Source: Benincasa hispida (Eukaryota; Streptophyta; Magnoliopsida; Cucurbitales; Cucurbitaceae). From it: a stretch of DNA of 64,000 nucleotides. The stretch lies in the NCBI RefSeq assembly GCF_009727055.1, contig NC_052357.1, positions 18,735,005 to 18,799,004 on the forward strand, read 5' to 3'. Shown here piece by piece: positions 1 to 11,224 of this stretch. The notes beneath the pieces were generated by a model. The model was not told where the DNA came from and made no database searches. It saw only the letters and a list, made by a program, of their open reading frames with translations. Each line of letters opens with the position of its first letter. The stretch's first letter is position 1. The translations under genes were made by a program, and so were the position numbers.

Positions 1-1673
1 ATATTTACAAAATATAACAAAATTTTAGAATTATTAATGATAGACGTTGATAAACATTGATAGACTTCTATCAGTGATATTGATAGATACGGATAAAAAT
101 CTATCAGCGATATTGATAGAAATTTATGAGTGTCTATCAGTGTCTATCATTGATAGTTATAAAATTTTACTATATCTTGTAAATATTTTCAACAATTTTA
201 CTATTTGAAATAATTTCCCTTAGAAAAATTCAAAACATTTTTTTTTACGATAGTGGATAGTTGAGATACATATTTCAATAATTTTCAAATTAAATCACAA
301 AGTTTATGCTAAATTTTTCACATGGAAAGAGGCTCTTAGGTGAAAATCTCAAAGGAAATATTATAAATTTAATAAATAATTACAATGTAATTAAGAAAAA
401 TGTAGAATTAGTTACATTGGAATTAAAAAGGATGGTTAGAGTATTTTAGGATTAATGGAAAATTAACCCACATGTATCATGTAATTTGCTATATTTCAAA
501 GAATTTCGTAGTTTGGTATTTCTCCAAATGATAGTTTAATTAGTGATATATACTTGATTTTCCCATTAAGTTATATTTATACTATGGAATATGGACCAAA
601 CAATATTTGTTACATCAACGATCAATATATGAAGAAATATACACGGACTTGAATCTTCTGGCATAAAATAAAGAATAATTGTGATAGATAGAAAAATTGG
701 GAATAATAATTGTAATAGATAGAAAAATCAAGGAAACTATCTAAAAATATAACACTTTTTAAAAATATTTGCAAATCTAGCAAATCTTGACCGATCAATT
801 TTTGAATTGTTTTAAAATTTCAAGTTTGCATGTGTATGTACGTTGGGCATATACTTTCTTCTTCGTTGGCCTTTTTTGGTTTTGTTGGCTTTTTTTCGCA
901 ATCGAGCGACAATCTGTGAAGATCTTTGTGTTTGTGACATGAGAAAGAAGATGAAAGAGATACACGAAAAGACGACAGTGAAACAGACTCATTATCGAAA
1001 TCATTCAGTAATGGAAGGCTTAACATCAAATCCAATGAGGATGACAACAACGATTTTGAAGTCTAGTAGAGGAAGTACTTTATCACCTTCGAATTTGCTT
1101 TCGAGAAGCAAGATGAAGACGACGACATTGTTGTTTTATGACTTACGTTTTTAGTGTCGCCCTTGCCATTGCCATTGTTGTCGTTTTGGTATAACTTTTT
1201 TAGCAATAAAAGCTCTCTCCATTGACTGGAATACTTCATTGCCTTAGGAGAAAATATATACGGATTCGTACTACATTCTTCCTCAACTTTTCGGTGAGAC
1301 TGAGTCGCAGTTTCAGGTGACGAAACGCACCCCGTCGACTTGAACCCATTGACTTAGGGTTTAACAGAGGAGACTTGAAGCAACACAAGTTTTCCATAAA
1401 AAAAAACATCTCATCTGCATGAAGCACCAATGAGACGAGATCTTTCTATCGGTGATATTATTAGTTATACCAATGAAAACATGCTATCGATAATAACTTC
1501 TATCATTAATAACATTCTATCAGTAATAGCTTCTATCATTGATAACATGCTAAACACAAAATCTCTATCAGAGCCATTTCATCTAAAAGACCACATTACA
1601 TACAACATAAATACTATTAGTGATATCCTTCTACATTGACAACAATAAAAAGATATCACTGACAGTAGCTATC
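1..1673. repeat. Degenerate TATCA-N-TGATA array and AT-rich spacer
   Basis: There is no convincing gene. The stretch holds scattered copies of a short palindromic core, TATCA-N-TGATA, in variants such as TATCAGTGATA and TATCATTGATA. They are densest at about 60-170 and 1440-1672. The repeats are too diverged to give one period. The array continues after the solo LTR (3577-4394) and after the minus-strand LTR (7494-7810), so it looks like one older repeat block later split by insertions. Short open frames at 795-1430 have no recognisable domain. Confidence 0.6.
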
Positions 1674-3571
1674 TGTTGGATTTTATGTCATAAAACTCGC
1701 AGTTTGTAAAAGATAAACATATTTTATAGTCAATAAACTTATTATTGATTCTATAAATTGCATACATAAAAGTCTAAATCCAATAAACTAAGATCCATGG
1801 CTATTATATGAATATTTGAACTTTATGTAGAGACACAGAGATGGATCAAGTTCGAGTAAACAATCAAAATGGTCTATAGTACATGATTAAAGTTGGGTAC
1901 CTTACTCTGGTTACACTATTGGATGCGGCCTACTCTGTAGCTATTACAAGTTGTTGTAAAGATACTACAAACAAAGTGATCCAAATTCGTTCATGTATTG
2001 ACTTGAGGAGTGGGGGTATCCTATGCAATGAGTTTGCATAAGATCAAACCAAGAAATAAGTCACTCTTACTTTATAACGTTGTTTACTGTATAAGACTGA
2101 CTATTTCACTTAGATGACCTAGGTAACTCGATCTTAATCCTGAGCTAACTATGAACTTCTGTTTATTTAGGATTATTCTTAGATTTGCATAGGTGAGGGT
2201 TGGCTCAATAGCGCCGGCTCAATAAGCCTCCCATTTCAGGGGTAAGACTGGGTAGATAGCTGGAGACATAGGGTGCAAGACGGAATTCACACTTACCCGA
2301 TTTAGGGATAGGAGAAAGGTTGTTCTCTTAAGTATTGAATTCAGGTCTTGAACAAGGGGCCCCACCCTCTCACTAGGTTGAGAGAGATCTAATTTAGTGA
2401 TTGGATCACAAACCAATTGTTTATTAGAGGATCAGTATGAACTTAAGAACAAGACATAATCTCGGGGGTAAAACAAACATTTGACCCAACCGTTATTACG
2501 AACAACCTGTGAATGGTTAACTTACTAATCATGGTTATATCGAGTGGACATAATATATCTACAGTGAGGGGAGTGCAACTATGGGATTTAGTGGAGTGAC
2601 CCATTAGTTAACGAATGGGGATTAATTCGGTGTAAAGAGTTTAGCCAATTAATCTCGGATCGTTGGAGCCCATGATCTGTAGATTCACAAAGTCCCCCTA
2701 CTAGCTCGTAAATGGATTAGATTTAGAGTAGCATGATAAGTTAATTTGAAACGTTCAAATTAGAATTAAGGGAATGAAAAATTATATGAGATATAATTAC
2801 GCGTTCAATTTTGGAATTAACAGAATTAGAGAATTTAATTAATATTTAAATATGATTTAAATATTAAATTCATTAAGGTGGAATTTGTGTAATAATTAAT
2901 TTAATATTTGATATTAGATTAATTATAATTAATTAAATTATTTAATTAATTATTCATTATTAATTTTATTATGAAATTAATTTTGTAAAATTAATAAATG
3001 TTTTAAGTTTTGAAAAACAAGATTGATTTTAGAAATCATTTTGAAAATCAAAATTGAGAAAACACAAGAAAAGAGAAAAGTTGGATTTCTCCACTAACAC
3101 CTTCAAGTTGCTCACAACAATCCCACTTGCTCTTACTTCAATACTCTAAGCATGAGTTGCATCTCATGCAACCTTCTTCTTTGCATGAATGTCCTGCACT
3201 AAATAGAGAAGATGGAAGTGGAATTGAGGGAAGCATCAGTTGAACTTTTACTGAAAAATTAGAGTTGAAGAAAGTGTTCTTCAAGTGGGTGCAACATTGA
3301 GTTCTTCTCCAAATTCCCTTCATTCAAGCTTATTTTAAGTTTCGCAACCCAATCTAAAACTCCAAGAGAATAGTAGGGAAGATCTTGAGGTGGTTCACAA
3401 GAAGATTTGGAGAAGACTTGTAGCTGAATTCGAGATTAAATAGGTTCTACAAACGTATGACTTGAAGCCTTCTTACTATTGCATAAGCATGCTTTATTTA
3501 CGACTAAAATTAATGAATTAAAATGTTTATCGATCCTTGTTGCTCCCGCTGCATGCTGATATACTCCTTCA
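1674..3571 (+). mobile_element. Solo LTR, copia family 1, TSD CTATC
   Basis: It starts TGTTGGATTTTATGTC and ends CCTTCA, giving TG...CA termini over 1898 bp. A perfect 5-bp target duplication CTATC lies at 1669-1673 and 3572-3576. The sequence aligns along its length with the LTRs at 8170, 15749, 18897 and 34397, including the AAGCCTCCCATTTCAGGGGTAAGA block near 2224. No primer-binding site or internal domain follows, so this is a solo LTR left by recombination between LTRs. The target lies in the TATCA array. Open frames at 2219-2416 and 3138-3323 are LTR shadows. Confidence 0.85.
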
Positions 3572-3576
3572 CTATC

Positions 3577-4394
3577 AACGACATCCTATATGGTTATCAA
3601 TATAGAAGGGTATAATTCATATGCATACATATTAATGACATACAAACACGTTACATGTATCAACACATTAATCAAAAGACTTCAATTATTTACAATCGAG
3701 TATAACATCATATCAAATTCAAACAACAAGCGCATCATAACATTACCATTGATCGTAACATATCAGCGATAGCCACACCGGTAGCTAGCAATGGTTATCA
3801 TTGATGGGATTGTATGAGTGATAGCTATTGATAGTTATGATTGTATTTTTCATGGATAGTCCTTATCTTACCATTGACAACTGATATCCTTATGTCAATT
3901 TCATTTATTGACAAATTTGACATCTCTTTTCATAAACATAATTTGATAATTCTAGTGTTTAAAATCAGTGATATAACTTAGATAAGTATTAGCAACATCC
4001 ATGTATCAATGATATTTGTATATAAATTATATGAATTAGGTATATATAAATTAAATAGATGATATTAGTGATATTGGTGATATAACTTTAGATAGAAATA
4101 GTGATATTTGTGTATCAATAATATCAATTATCAATGATACTAGTGATATAACTTAGGTAGACATTGGTGATATTAACTTAGGCACACAATAAATTTTATC
4201 AGTGATAAAAGCTTTTCACTGATAATAGTTAAATGTTTTCATTGCTAATAGAGATCTATCAATGACGAACTTCTGTTACTGATATAATTCTATATAGGAT
4301 GTATCAGCGATAAACTTCTATTATCGATAGACTTATCTTCCATTTCTCTTTCTATTATATAATGTTTGTTGATGATACTAGTGACACCGGTGAT
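3577..4394. repeat. TATCA-N-TGATA array, middle segment
   Basis: This is the continuation of the repeat block, with TATCAGCGATA and TATCAGTGATA type units at about 3760-3840, 4040-4150 and 4195-4330. GTGATA steps recur every few tens of bases. No coding potential is recognised, and the 60-codon frame at 3590 lies in this low-complexity DNA. Confidence 0.55.
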
Positions 4395-4929
4395 ATGACT
4401 GAAGGGATGAAATTCCCAAAGTGGAAGCGTGTGAACACATTTGTTTCTCTAATGTTGTTTTTACATAACTTTAAAAAACAAAGTACCGGAAACAATAGGA
4501 TAAACAAAATTCTCTAAGCATGCTTTTCTATGAATTAACAAAGAGGAGAAGGGATGACAATATACATACCCTTGAGAACCGTCTTCTCGCCTCCTCTCCA
4601 CAACTAGAAATCACGAATCGATCTCCTATTCTTTTCTCGTTCACAATAACACAAACACAACATACAATACAAGAAAGGAACTCGAATACCATAATGAGGA
4701 CACCAACACAATGTCTTCTTCGTTATTCTTAATTAGGTGAGATCACGTAGAGTTTCGTGGACTTGCTTTTTAATTTTGGTGTAAGAAGAATATGAGATCT
4801 TTAGAGAATTTGTTTTGCAGACGAAAGAAGATAATGAAAGGAGAGGATTACACATAACACTTGTGTGTTTAAAATGAATATCACATTCAATTAAAAAAAG
4901 ATTTTTTTTAAAAAAATAATATTATTTTA

Positions 4930-5950
4930 ATATTTATTGATAAAAATAGGGTTGGTTTGAAACTATTGACAAAAATAGTGTTGTGAAATCGTGGACGGAG
5001 TCCACGAGTTTTGAGTAGCACATAAATCGTGTACTCCGTCTAAGGCTAAATCGTGTACCCGTCCACGATTTAAGGCTAGCCACGAATTAAGGCTGAATTT
5101 TTTTTTTCACATTTTCTCCCAACTTCAGTCTTCTTCTTATATTTTGTAGCGTTTTTGCATTTTCGGAGAATCTTTTACTGTGAAATTCAAATTGTTAAAG
5201 GTCTACAATAAAATAAAGATTGAATCAAATTTCTAGCCACGAATTAAGGTTAAATCTATTTTTTTTTTCATATTTTCCCCCAACTTCTATCTTCTTCTTT
5301 TATTTTTTAGTTTTTTTTGTATTTTCGGAGAATTTTTTACTGTGAAATTCAAATTTTTAAAGGTCTATAGTAAAATAAAAATTGAATCGAATTTCTAGCT
5401 ACAAATTAATTCTAAATCTTTTTTTTTTCACATTTTCCCCCAACTTCTGTCTATTTTTTTTTCTTCACAATTTCCCCCAACTTTCGTCTTCTTTTTTTAT
5501 TTTTCAATGTTTTTTTTGCATTTTTGGAGAATCAAATTTCTAGCCACGAATTAAGGCTAATTTTTTTTTTTTCACATTTTCCCAACTTTTGTCTTCTTCT
5601 TTTGTTTTTTAGTGTATTTTTTGAGAATTTTTTATTGTGAAATTTAAAATTTTAAAGACCTAAGGTAAAATAAAAATTGAATAAAATTTCTAGCCACGAA
5701 TGAATCCTAAATCTATTTTTTCACATAAATTTGTTATACCCTGAAATTCTTTGTATCCACTTAAATAAAATAATAATAATAAATAATAAAAATATGGAAC
5801 TCGTGGTCCCCGTCCACGAATTTGTTAGCTATATAAAAATAGTGTATCGGGTACACGATTTTGCTACCCTATTTTTGTCAATATGTTTTCCCTCTGCCTT
5901 ACTTTTGTAATTTCTTTCTTATATACCCTATTTTTGTTATTACTTTTAAA
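4930..5950. mobile_element. Foldback/TIR-like element inserted in an LTR
   Basis: The segment splits the minus-strand LTR. Its two sides are inverted relative to each other. The left side has TTGACAAAAATAG (about 4966-4979) followed by ATCGTGGACGGAGTCCACGA (about 4988-5007). The right side has TCGTGGTCCCCGTCCACGA (about 5802-5820) followed by CCCTATTTTTGTCAATA (about 5867-5883). A second outer pair, AAAAATAGGGT and ACCCTATTTTTG, lies near 4946 and 5927. No transposase is present, so it would be non-autonomous. Exact ends and target duplication are hidden in A/T runs. Confidence 0.5.
5079..5730. repeat. About 155-bp tandem repeat, roughly 4.3 units
   Basis: Units begin AGCCACGAATTAAGGCT or close variants at about 5079, 5235, 5395, 5541 and 5691. 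Each runs through a T-run, TTTTCCCCCAACTT, a second T-rich stretch, TTTTCGGAGAAT, GTGAAATTCAAA, TAAAGGTCTA and ends TTGAATCAAATTTCT. Unit 3 has lost part of the 3' half and gained a second CCCCCAACTT block. The array occupies the interior of the foldback element. Confidence 0.75.
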
Positions 5951-7493
5951 AACTACATTATTCTTGAATTTACCCCTTAAAAAAAACTAATCACTGCTCT
6001 ATTTAACTGCCTTAATAACTCCCAAGAGTTCTAAATTTGAATTCAAAATTTATATTATATTATATTATATTAAACTAATTTAATATAAATAAATCCATAC
6101 TATATGTTATATCTCATCTAATATATAACCTATAGTTTATTATATCATATATAATATAATCTATAGATTATTATTCTCTTGTATAAACTATAGTATTAAT
6201 ATGAATCATACTCACATTAATTTTAACCTATAGCTTTTGTTTGAATCATATTCATATAATTAATATTTGAATCATATTCAAATATTTGTTTCTCTCATCA
6301 AAACTCTATATTATAATGTATCACATACATTATATTAATTGTATAAGATACAATTAATTCCTTTTAATTAATTTGAATAATTCAAGTTAATCCAAAATTA
6401 ATTTAATTTTCATTAATCCTTATTGAGCTAACAAGAGAACCTTATGGACCTGTAGATTAAAGCTCCAATGATACAAGATTAATTAATTAGATTAATTAAT
6501 TAAACTCTTTAATTAAATTAATCAACCTTCATTAACTGTCAATCACTCCATTAAAGATCGACAGCTGCACTATTCGCACTATAGATATATTTATATGTCT
6601 ATTGGATATAACCAATCAACAATGCATTGACCCCCCTTCACGAATTTCTCGTAAGTACAATTAGGTCAAAATTGTTGTTTTACCCTTGTAGTTACATCTA
6701 ACTTCTTAAGTACCACTGATTCATCTAATAAATAATTAGTCATAGTCCAACTATAATTGAACCTCTCTTGGCCCAGGAAAGAGTGTGACGCCACATTGTT
6801 CAAGACCCGGATTCAGCCCTTAAAAGAGCAATTTATCTACTTATCTTAATAATTAGGAATGAGCGAATTCCTTATTGTGTAGCCATGTTCCTAACTCCCC
6901 AATCATACAAATCCCTAAAATGGTAGACATATTGAGTCGGTGATACTGGCCACTCTCACCCATGCAGATCAAAGGACCACCCTCATAGGGGCAAGAGTTC
7001 ACAACTTATTCAAGATTAAGGTCAAGTTACTTATGGTCATCCTAGTGAAATGTAAGTCTCTTTTAACAACGGTGTTCTAAAGAGAGGCTATTCATTTTGT
7101 GGTCCGCTCTTATACAGACTCTTTGTATAAGATACCCCCACTCATATGTCTCCACATAAATGATCATGATCAAATCATTTTTAACACTTTATAACAATTG
7201 TAACAATTACAAAGCAGGTTGTATCCATAATGTCACCAGGATAAGGTACCCAACCTTACCCATCTACTACAAACCGTTAAAGTTGTTATTTAAACATGAT
7301 TCATCTATATGTCTCCACATATATGTTTAAGCTTCATCGAATAATCTTGGATCTTAGTTTATTGGTTTTGGGTTAATATAACTAAATGTTAAATAAAATA
7401 ACACTTATTTTATTAATTAGATAATTTGTTTGTACAAATACAATTTACAAACTAAAAGACCACAAGATTTAGGACATCAACCCCAATTATGAC

Positions 7494-7936
7494 ATAGGTG
7501 GATATCAATGAATAGTCACTTATAGACCTCTCATTGATAGACTTCTATCACTTATAGCTTTAAATGTTAATATTTGAAAGTTGATAATTTTCTTTCAAAG
7601 TTGATACTATTTATAAAAGTCTATTATTGATAGCCACTGATAACCTTGAGTGTTAATATTTCAAGGTTGATTCCATTTGACGAAAGTGTATTATTGATGG
7701 CCACTAATAACCGATAGCAAATTGGAAACTAATATTTCAAGGTTATTGTATTAATATTTATTGAATTGAAGACTATCACTGATAGCAGCTATTAGTGTTA
7801 TCTTTCAAATTGAGAAAATCGGGAAGATGAAGTATATGAGATGGTGGGTTGCGCATGGGCTTTGTAGTCTTTTTTTTACTATACATGGGTCTATTTTTGT
7901 GCGATATATGCACTTATTTTATCATTGTGTTACATA
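7494..7936. repeat. TATCA-N-TGATA array, right segment
   Basis: More units of the same palindromic core occur at about 7505-7560, 7620-7650 and 7770-7800, alternating with TTTCAAGGTTGAT-like steps. From about 7810 to 7936 I see only unassigned AT-rich DNA. Confidence 0.5.
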
Positions 7937-8045
7937 TGTTGGGATTTATATCCTAAATCTCGTAGTATGTAAAGTGTTGTAAACAAATATTAATAAATAA
8001 AGTATTGTTATTTTTCAAATAAGTCTTATTTATTAATTGAATAAC
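7937..8045 (+). mobile_element. Copia LTR head, split from its body at 21180
   Basis: It starts TGTTGGGATTTATATCC, the typical head of the copia LTRs here, and breaks off at 8045. The missing continuation resumes at 21180 with TCAAAATCCAATAAACTAAT, the block that normally follows the LTR head. The 5 bp at the break, ATAAC, is repeated at 21175-21179 and flanks the minus-strand LTR that was inserted. It may be the 5' LTR of element B, but it differs a good deal from B's 3' LTR at 32774. Confidence 0.7.
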
Positions 8046-8169
8046 TGTTTTGTGCTTTCATCGTGTTTATGCTTTCAAGGATGAATGATAATGGAAAAGA
8101 TGTTTAGTCCATCTCTGATAATGGAAAAGATGTTTAATCCATCTATGGGTATGAAGATGGTGTTATGCA

Positions 8170-10175
8170 TGTTGGAATTTATGTCCTAAAACTCGTAGTT
8201 TGTAAATTAATAAACATATTCTGTTTTGTTTTTCGATAAAGTTGTTATTGAAATCGTAATCTTGAATCCAATAAACTAAGGTCCTGAGGCTATTTAATGT
8301 AGTTTGAACTTTATGTAGTGACATAAATGTGGGTCAAGTTCAAAATATATAGCCAAAATGGTCTATAGTATATGAATAAGGTTGGGCGCCTTATTTTGGG
8401 GACACTATGGATACGACCCACTTTGTAGTTGATACAAATGATGTGATCCTGAATCGTTCATATAGAGAAATGTGAGTAGGAGCATCATATGTAATGAGTT
8501 TGCATAAGACTGAACCATGAAATAGTCACTTTTTACGTTCTAAATGTCGTTTTATGTATAAACTGACTATTTCGTTAATTGATGACCTAGGTAACTTAAT
8601 CTTAAACCTGAGCCAACTATGAATACTCGTTCACTTGGAATTATCCTTAAATCTGTATAGGTGAGGGCAGCTCATCATCGCTGGCCCAATAAGCCTCCCA
8701 TTTCAGGGGTAAGATCGGGTGGATAGCTGGAAACATAGGGTACAAGACGGAATTCACTTCTACCCATTATAGGGATAGTAGATAGGTTGTTCCCTTTAGT
8801 ACTGAATCCAGGTCTTGAACAAGGAGCCCCACCCTCTCCTTGGCCCGAGAGGGATTCGGTTTATAGGTTGGACCTTAAACCAATTGTTCATTGGAGGATT
8901 AGTGGAACTTAAGGAATAAGATGTAGTCTGGGGGGTAAAATGGTTTTTATGACCCAGTCGAGATTACGAAAAACCTGTAAAGGATTAGCTTACTAATCAT
9001 GGTTATATCAAATGGACACAAATATATCTATAGTGAGGGGAGTGCAACTACGGGACTATAGTGGAATGACCCGCTAGTTAACGAATGTTGATTAGCTCCG
9101 TCTAAAGAGTTTAGCCAGCTAATCTCGGATCGTTGGAGCCCATGATCCATAGGTCCATTAGGTTCCCTTACTAGCTCATATGGAATAAACTTAGAACAGT
9201 ATGATAGAATAATTCGAATTAGGTGAAGAGAGAGAAACCAACAAGTATATGTGATATAGTGGTCGATTTTACAGTTTAGAGATACAGCTTTAATATTTAA
9301 ATGTGACTTAAATATCACGAATATGAATACGTTCATGTTCGGAAGCTCGAAAATAATGGAAATGGTCAAACATGGAAAAGTCAAAGAGTTGACTTTTGAC
9401 TTTGTAAAGTCAAACTTTGACCTTGAAAAGTCAAACTTTAACCGACCTTATATTCAAATGTGATTTGAATTTTGAGAAAATGAATGCGGATTCATGCTCA
9501 GAGGTCAAAATTAATCAACACGGGAAAAATCATAAAAAGTCAGAATGTTGACTTTTTGGTCAAAGTGGTCAAAGTTTGACTTTGACCAAATGACTATTTT
9601 GCCCTTTGACTATAGTTAGTGGGAAAATCCAAACTTTTGTTGGATAATTTCACTAACAGAATAGTGGGCTAAGTGTTGGTTTATAGTAGAGACATTAAAC
9701 CCACTAAGATAGTGGATTATAGGTGTTGGGTTTTTATGGATTTGTTCATACAATTGTTGCATGACTTTTTTCTATAAATTGGGCTTTCAATTTTGGATTA
9801 AAAACTTTGGCCATTTTTCCAAAATTGTTTTCTAAATTTTGGCTGGAAAAATCACTACTTTGTGAAAAGAAAAACCCAAACCTAACCCAAGATTCATTCT
9901 TATTTTCCATCTCTTTTCTCCCTCTCAGTTTTCTTCATCCATCTGGTCCCACAACCCGGTTCTGAGTCCAGAGGATAGTAAGTCAACTCTAGTGGTGGTC
10001 CAGAAGAGTTTGGGTTGAGATTCAACGAGGAAAAACTCGGGAGCTACAAAGGTTGTATCATACCCTTTTAATTTACTGTTTTTTCCTCTTTTTTGCATGC
10101 TAATTTCCTTTAAATTAAAAGCAATTAGAGTGTAATTAGATCCTTATTCCGCTGCGTATGTCTCGTGTTCCATCA
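8170..10175 (+). repeat. 5' LTR of element A
   Basis: It runs from TGTTGGAATTTATGTCC to GTGTTCCATCA, 2006 bp with TG...CA ends. The primer-binding site follows two bases later. It pairs with the 1994-bp LTR at 15749-17742. The open frame at 9028-9384 on the minus strand is an LTR shadow. Confidence 0.93.
9364..9610. promoter_or_regulatory. Cluster of TTGAC/GTCAA (W-box-like) motifs in the LTR
   Basis: I count 14 TTGAC or GTCAA pentamers in about 247 bp, several as TTTGACC or GGTCAAAG. Such a pentamer should occur well under once per 250 bp on both strands by chance. TTGAC(C/T) is the known W-box core bound by plant WRKY factors. The position, in the 3' half of the LTR, fits a regulatory array. 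The same cluster recurs in the 3' LTR (about 16953-17130, 11 copies) and in the related LTR at 35750-35890. A regulatory role is inference. Confidence 0.5.
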
Positions 10176-10177
10176 TG

Positions 10178-10189
10178 TGGTATCAGAGC
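10178..10189 (+). promoter_or_regulatory. Primer-binding site, initiator Met tRNA type
   Basis: TGGTATCAGAGC lies two bases after the 5' LTR end. It is the standard complement of the plant initiator methionine tRNA 3' end and is typical for Ty1/copia elements. Confidence 0.93.
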
Positions 10190-10449
10190 ATGCTTTAATT
10201 ACTCTCAATTGCTTTTGGTGGGTAGTTTTTCCTTTTCTATTCAAATGTTGAATGAAATGTGCACTAAAGTGGTTTATTATGATTTTGGCATTGTTTTTCT
10301 CTAAAATTTCTTGGGAAATTTGTAATTGCTCACATGTTTATGAGCATTAATGTGTGAAAAAGGGTCTGTAAATTTTTGGAGTCATTAGAGTTGAAATTAG
10401 GTTGTAATTTCTGATTATGGGAGAGAGGACAACAGCCAAATTAGAGAAA

Positions 10450-10760
10450 AATTGATCATAGACCCGAATTTGGCCACCAAACCCAAGACAAGCTCCCAGA
10501 CCTAACTCGCAGCCCGAGATCCGACCAGGTTCGGAGAAGCCCCGCGCACGCCAGCTGTCGAAGAAATGCTCTGACCCGTTTCGAGACCTGACCCGATTCT
10601 TTGCCCGAAGCTGCCTCGTGTGCACCGTTCGCATGCGACCTGCGACCCACGCGCTCTATCGACCCGCCCCGCGTTCAATCTCCATTGATTGCGCAAGCGA
10701 ACGTTGACCAGCCGGTCCAGACGGTCTGGACCTGTCTATTTGACCTGGTTGAGCCGGTTT
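10450..10760. other. GC-rich leader segment with a perfect hairpin
   Basis: A GC-rich island in an otherwise AT-rich element, 270 bp after the primer-binding site. ACCCG-type motifs recur, and GGTCCAGAC/GTCTGGACC form a perfect 9-bp inverted repeat around one base (10714-10732). Overlapping minus-strand open frames (10347-10841) reflect the low stop density of GC-rich DNA rather than a gene. Confidence 0.55.
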
Positions 10761-11224
10761 GACTTGTTCAACTTGATTTTTGGTGTTTTTGGGCTTGTTC
10801 GAGTAGTTTCTGAGCGGTTCTAGATGGTTCAAAGTGTTCAAAGCCAGTTTTGGGTAGCTGGTTGCTGGTTTTTATAATAAATTAGTTATTTGTTTATTTT
10901 TAATTCCAAATCGGTCCACTTTAGTGTTGTTTACCTATTATGTATGTGATATATAATGTTGTTTGATTATGTGTGCATATAATATGCCATATAGTTTTAA
11001 AACCCCACCATAGGAAAAGCATGTGACATGTATGTGTTATATGTTATAAGTGTTATAAAATATATACTGTGCATGCTTAGTTTTAATATAAGTATTATAT
11101 TAAAGCATGTTTGATTCAAGGAAGCATGTTATAGATGAATGCTCTAGGGTTATAATTGTTATAAAATAACCTAGACTTCTAAAATCTATAACAAAGATAA
11201 GATGCATGCTCATTTAGGGTTAAC

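Larger units (their letters stand above)
4400..7488 (-). mobile_element. Minus-strand solo LTR interrupted by a foldback element, TSD ATGAC
   Basis: Read on the minus strand it begins near 7488 with a damaged terminus followed by TTGGGGTTGATGTCCTAAAT, and ends at 4400 with ATCCCTTCA. Both match copia LTRs of the 29045-30920 type. Candidate 5-bp target duplications ATGAC lie at 4395-4399 and 7489-7493. The body at about 6000-7488 carries the usual LTR landmarks reversed (for example ACCCAACCTTA near 7248). The 3' part is 4400-4890. Between them sits a separate insertion of about 1 kb. Two of the terminal bases are mutated, so the high-coordinate boundary is less certain. Confidence 0.65.

Noticed and set aside
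843..1154. 103-codon frame, with an acidic D/E-rich stretch in another frame (941-1140)
   Set aside because: Stops break the acidic frame at 1064 and 1067, no domain is recognised and the surroundings are repeats. Possibly a decayed gene piece, but unsupported.
1..1672. CRISPR-like regular repeats
   Set aside because: The TATCA-N-TGATA units have no constant spacing, are degenerate and are in plant DNA.
4520..4732. 70-codon frame
   Set aside because: It is antisense to the 3' part of the minus-strand LTR and has no domain.
10347..10841. Overlapping minus-strand frames in the leader of element A
   Set aside because: Low stop density in a GC-rich island; no similarity between frames and any known domain, and opposite to the element's transcription.
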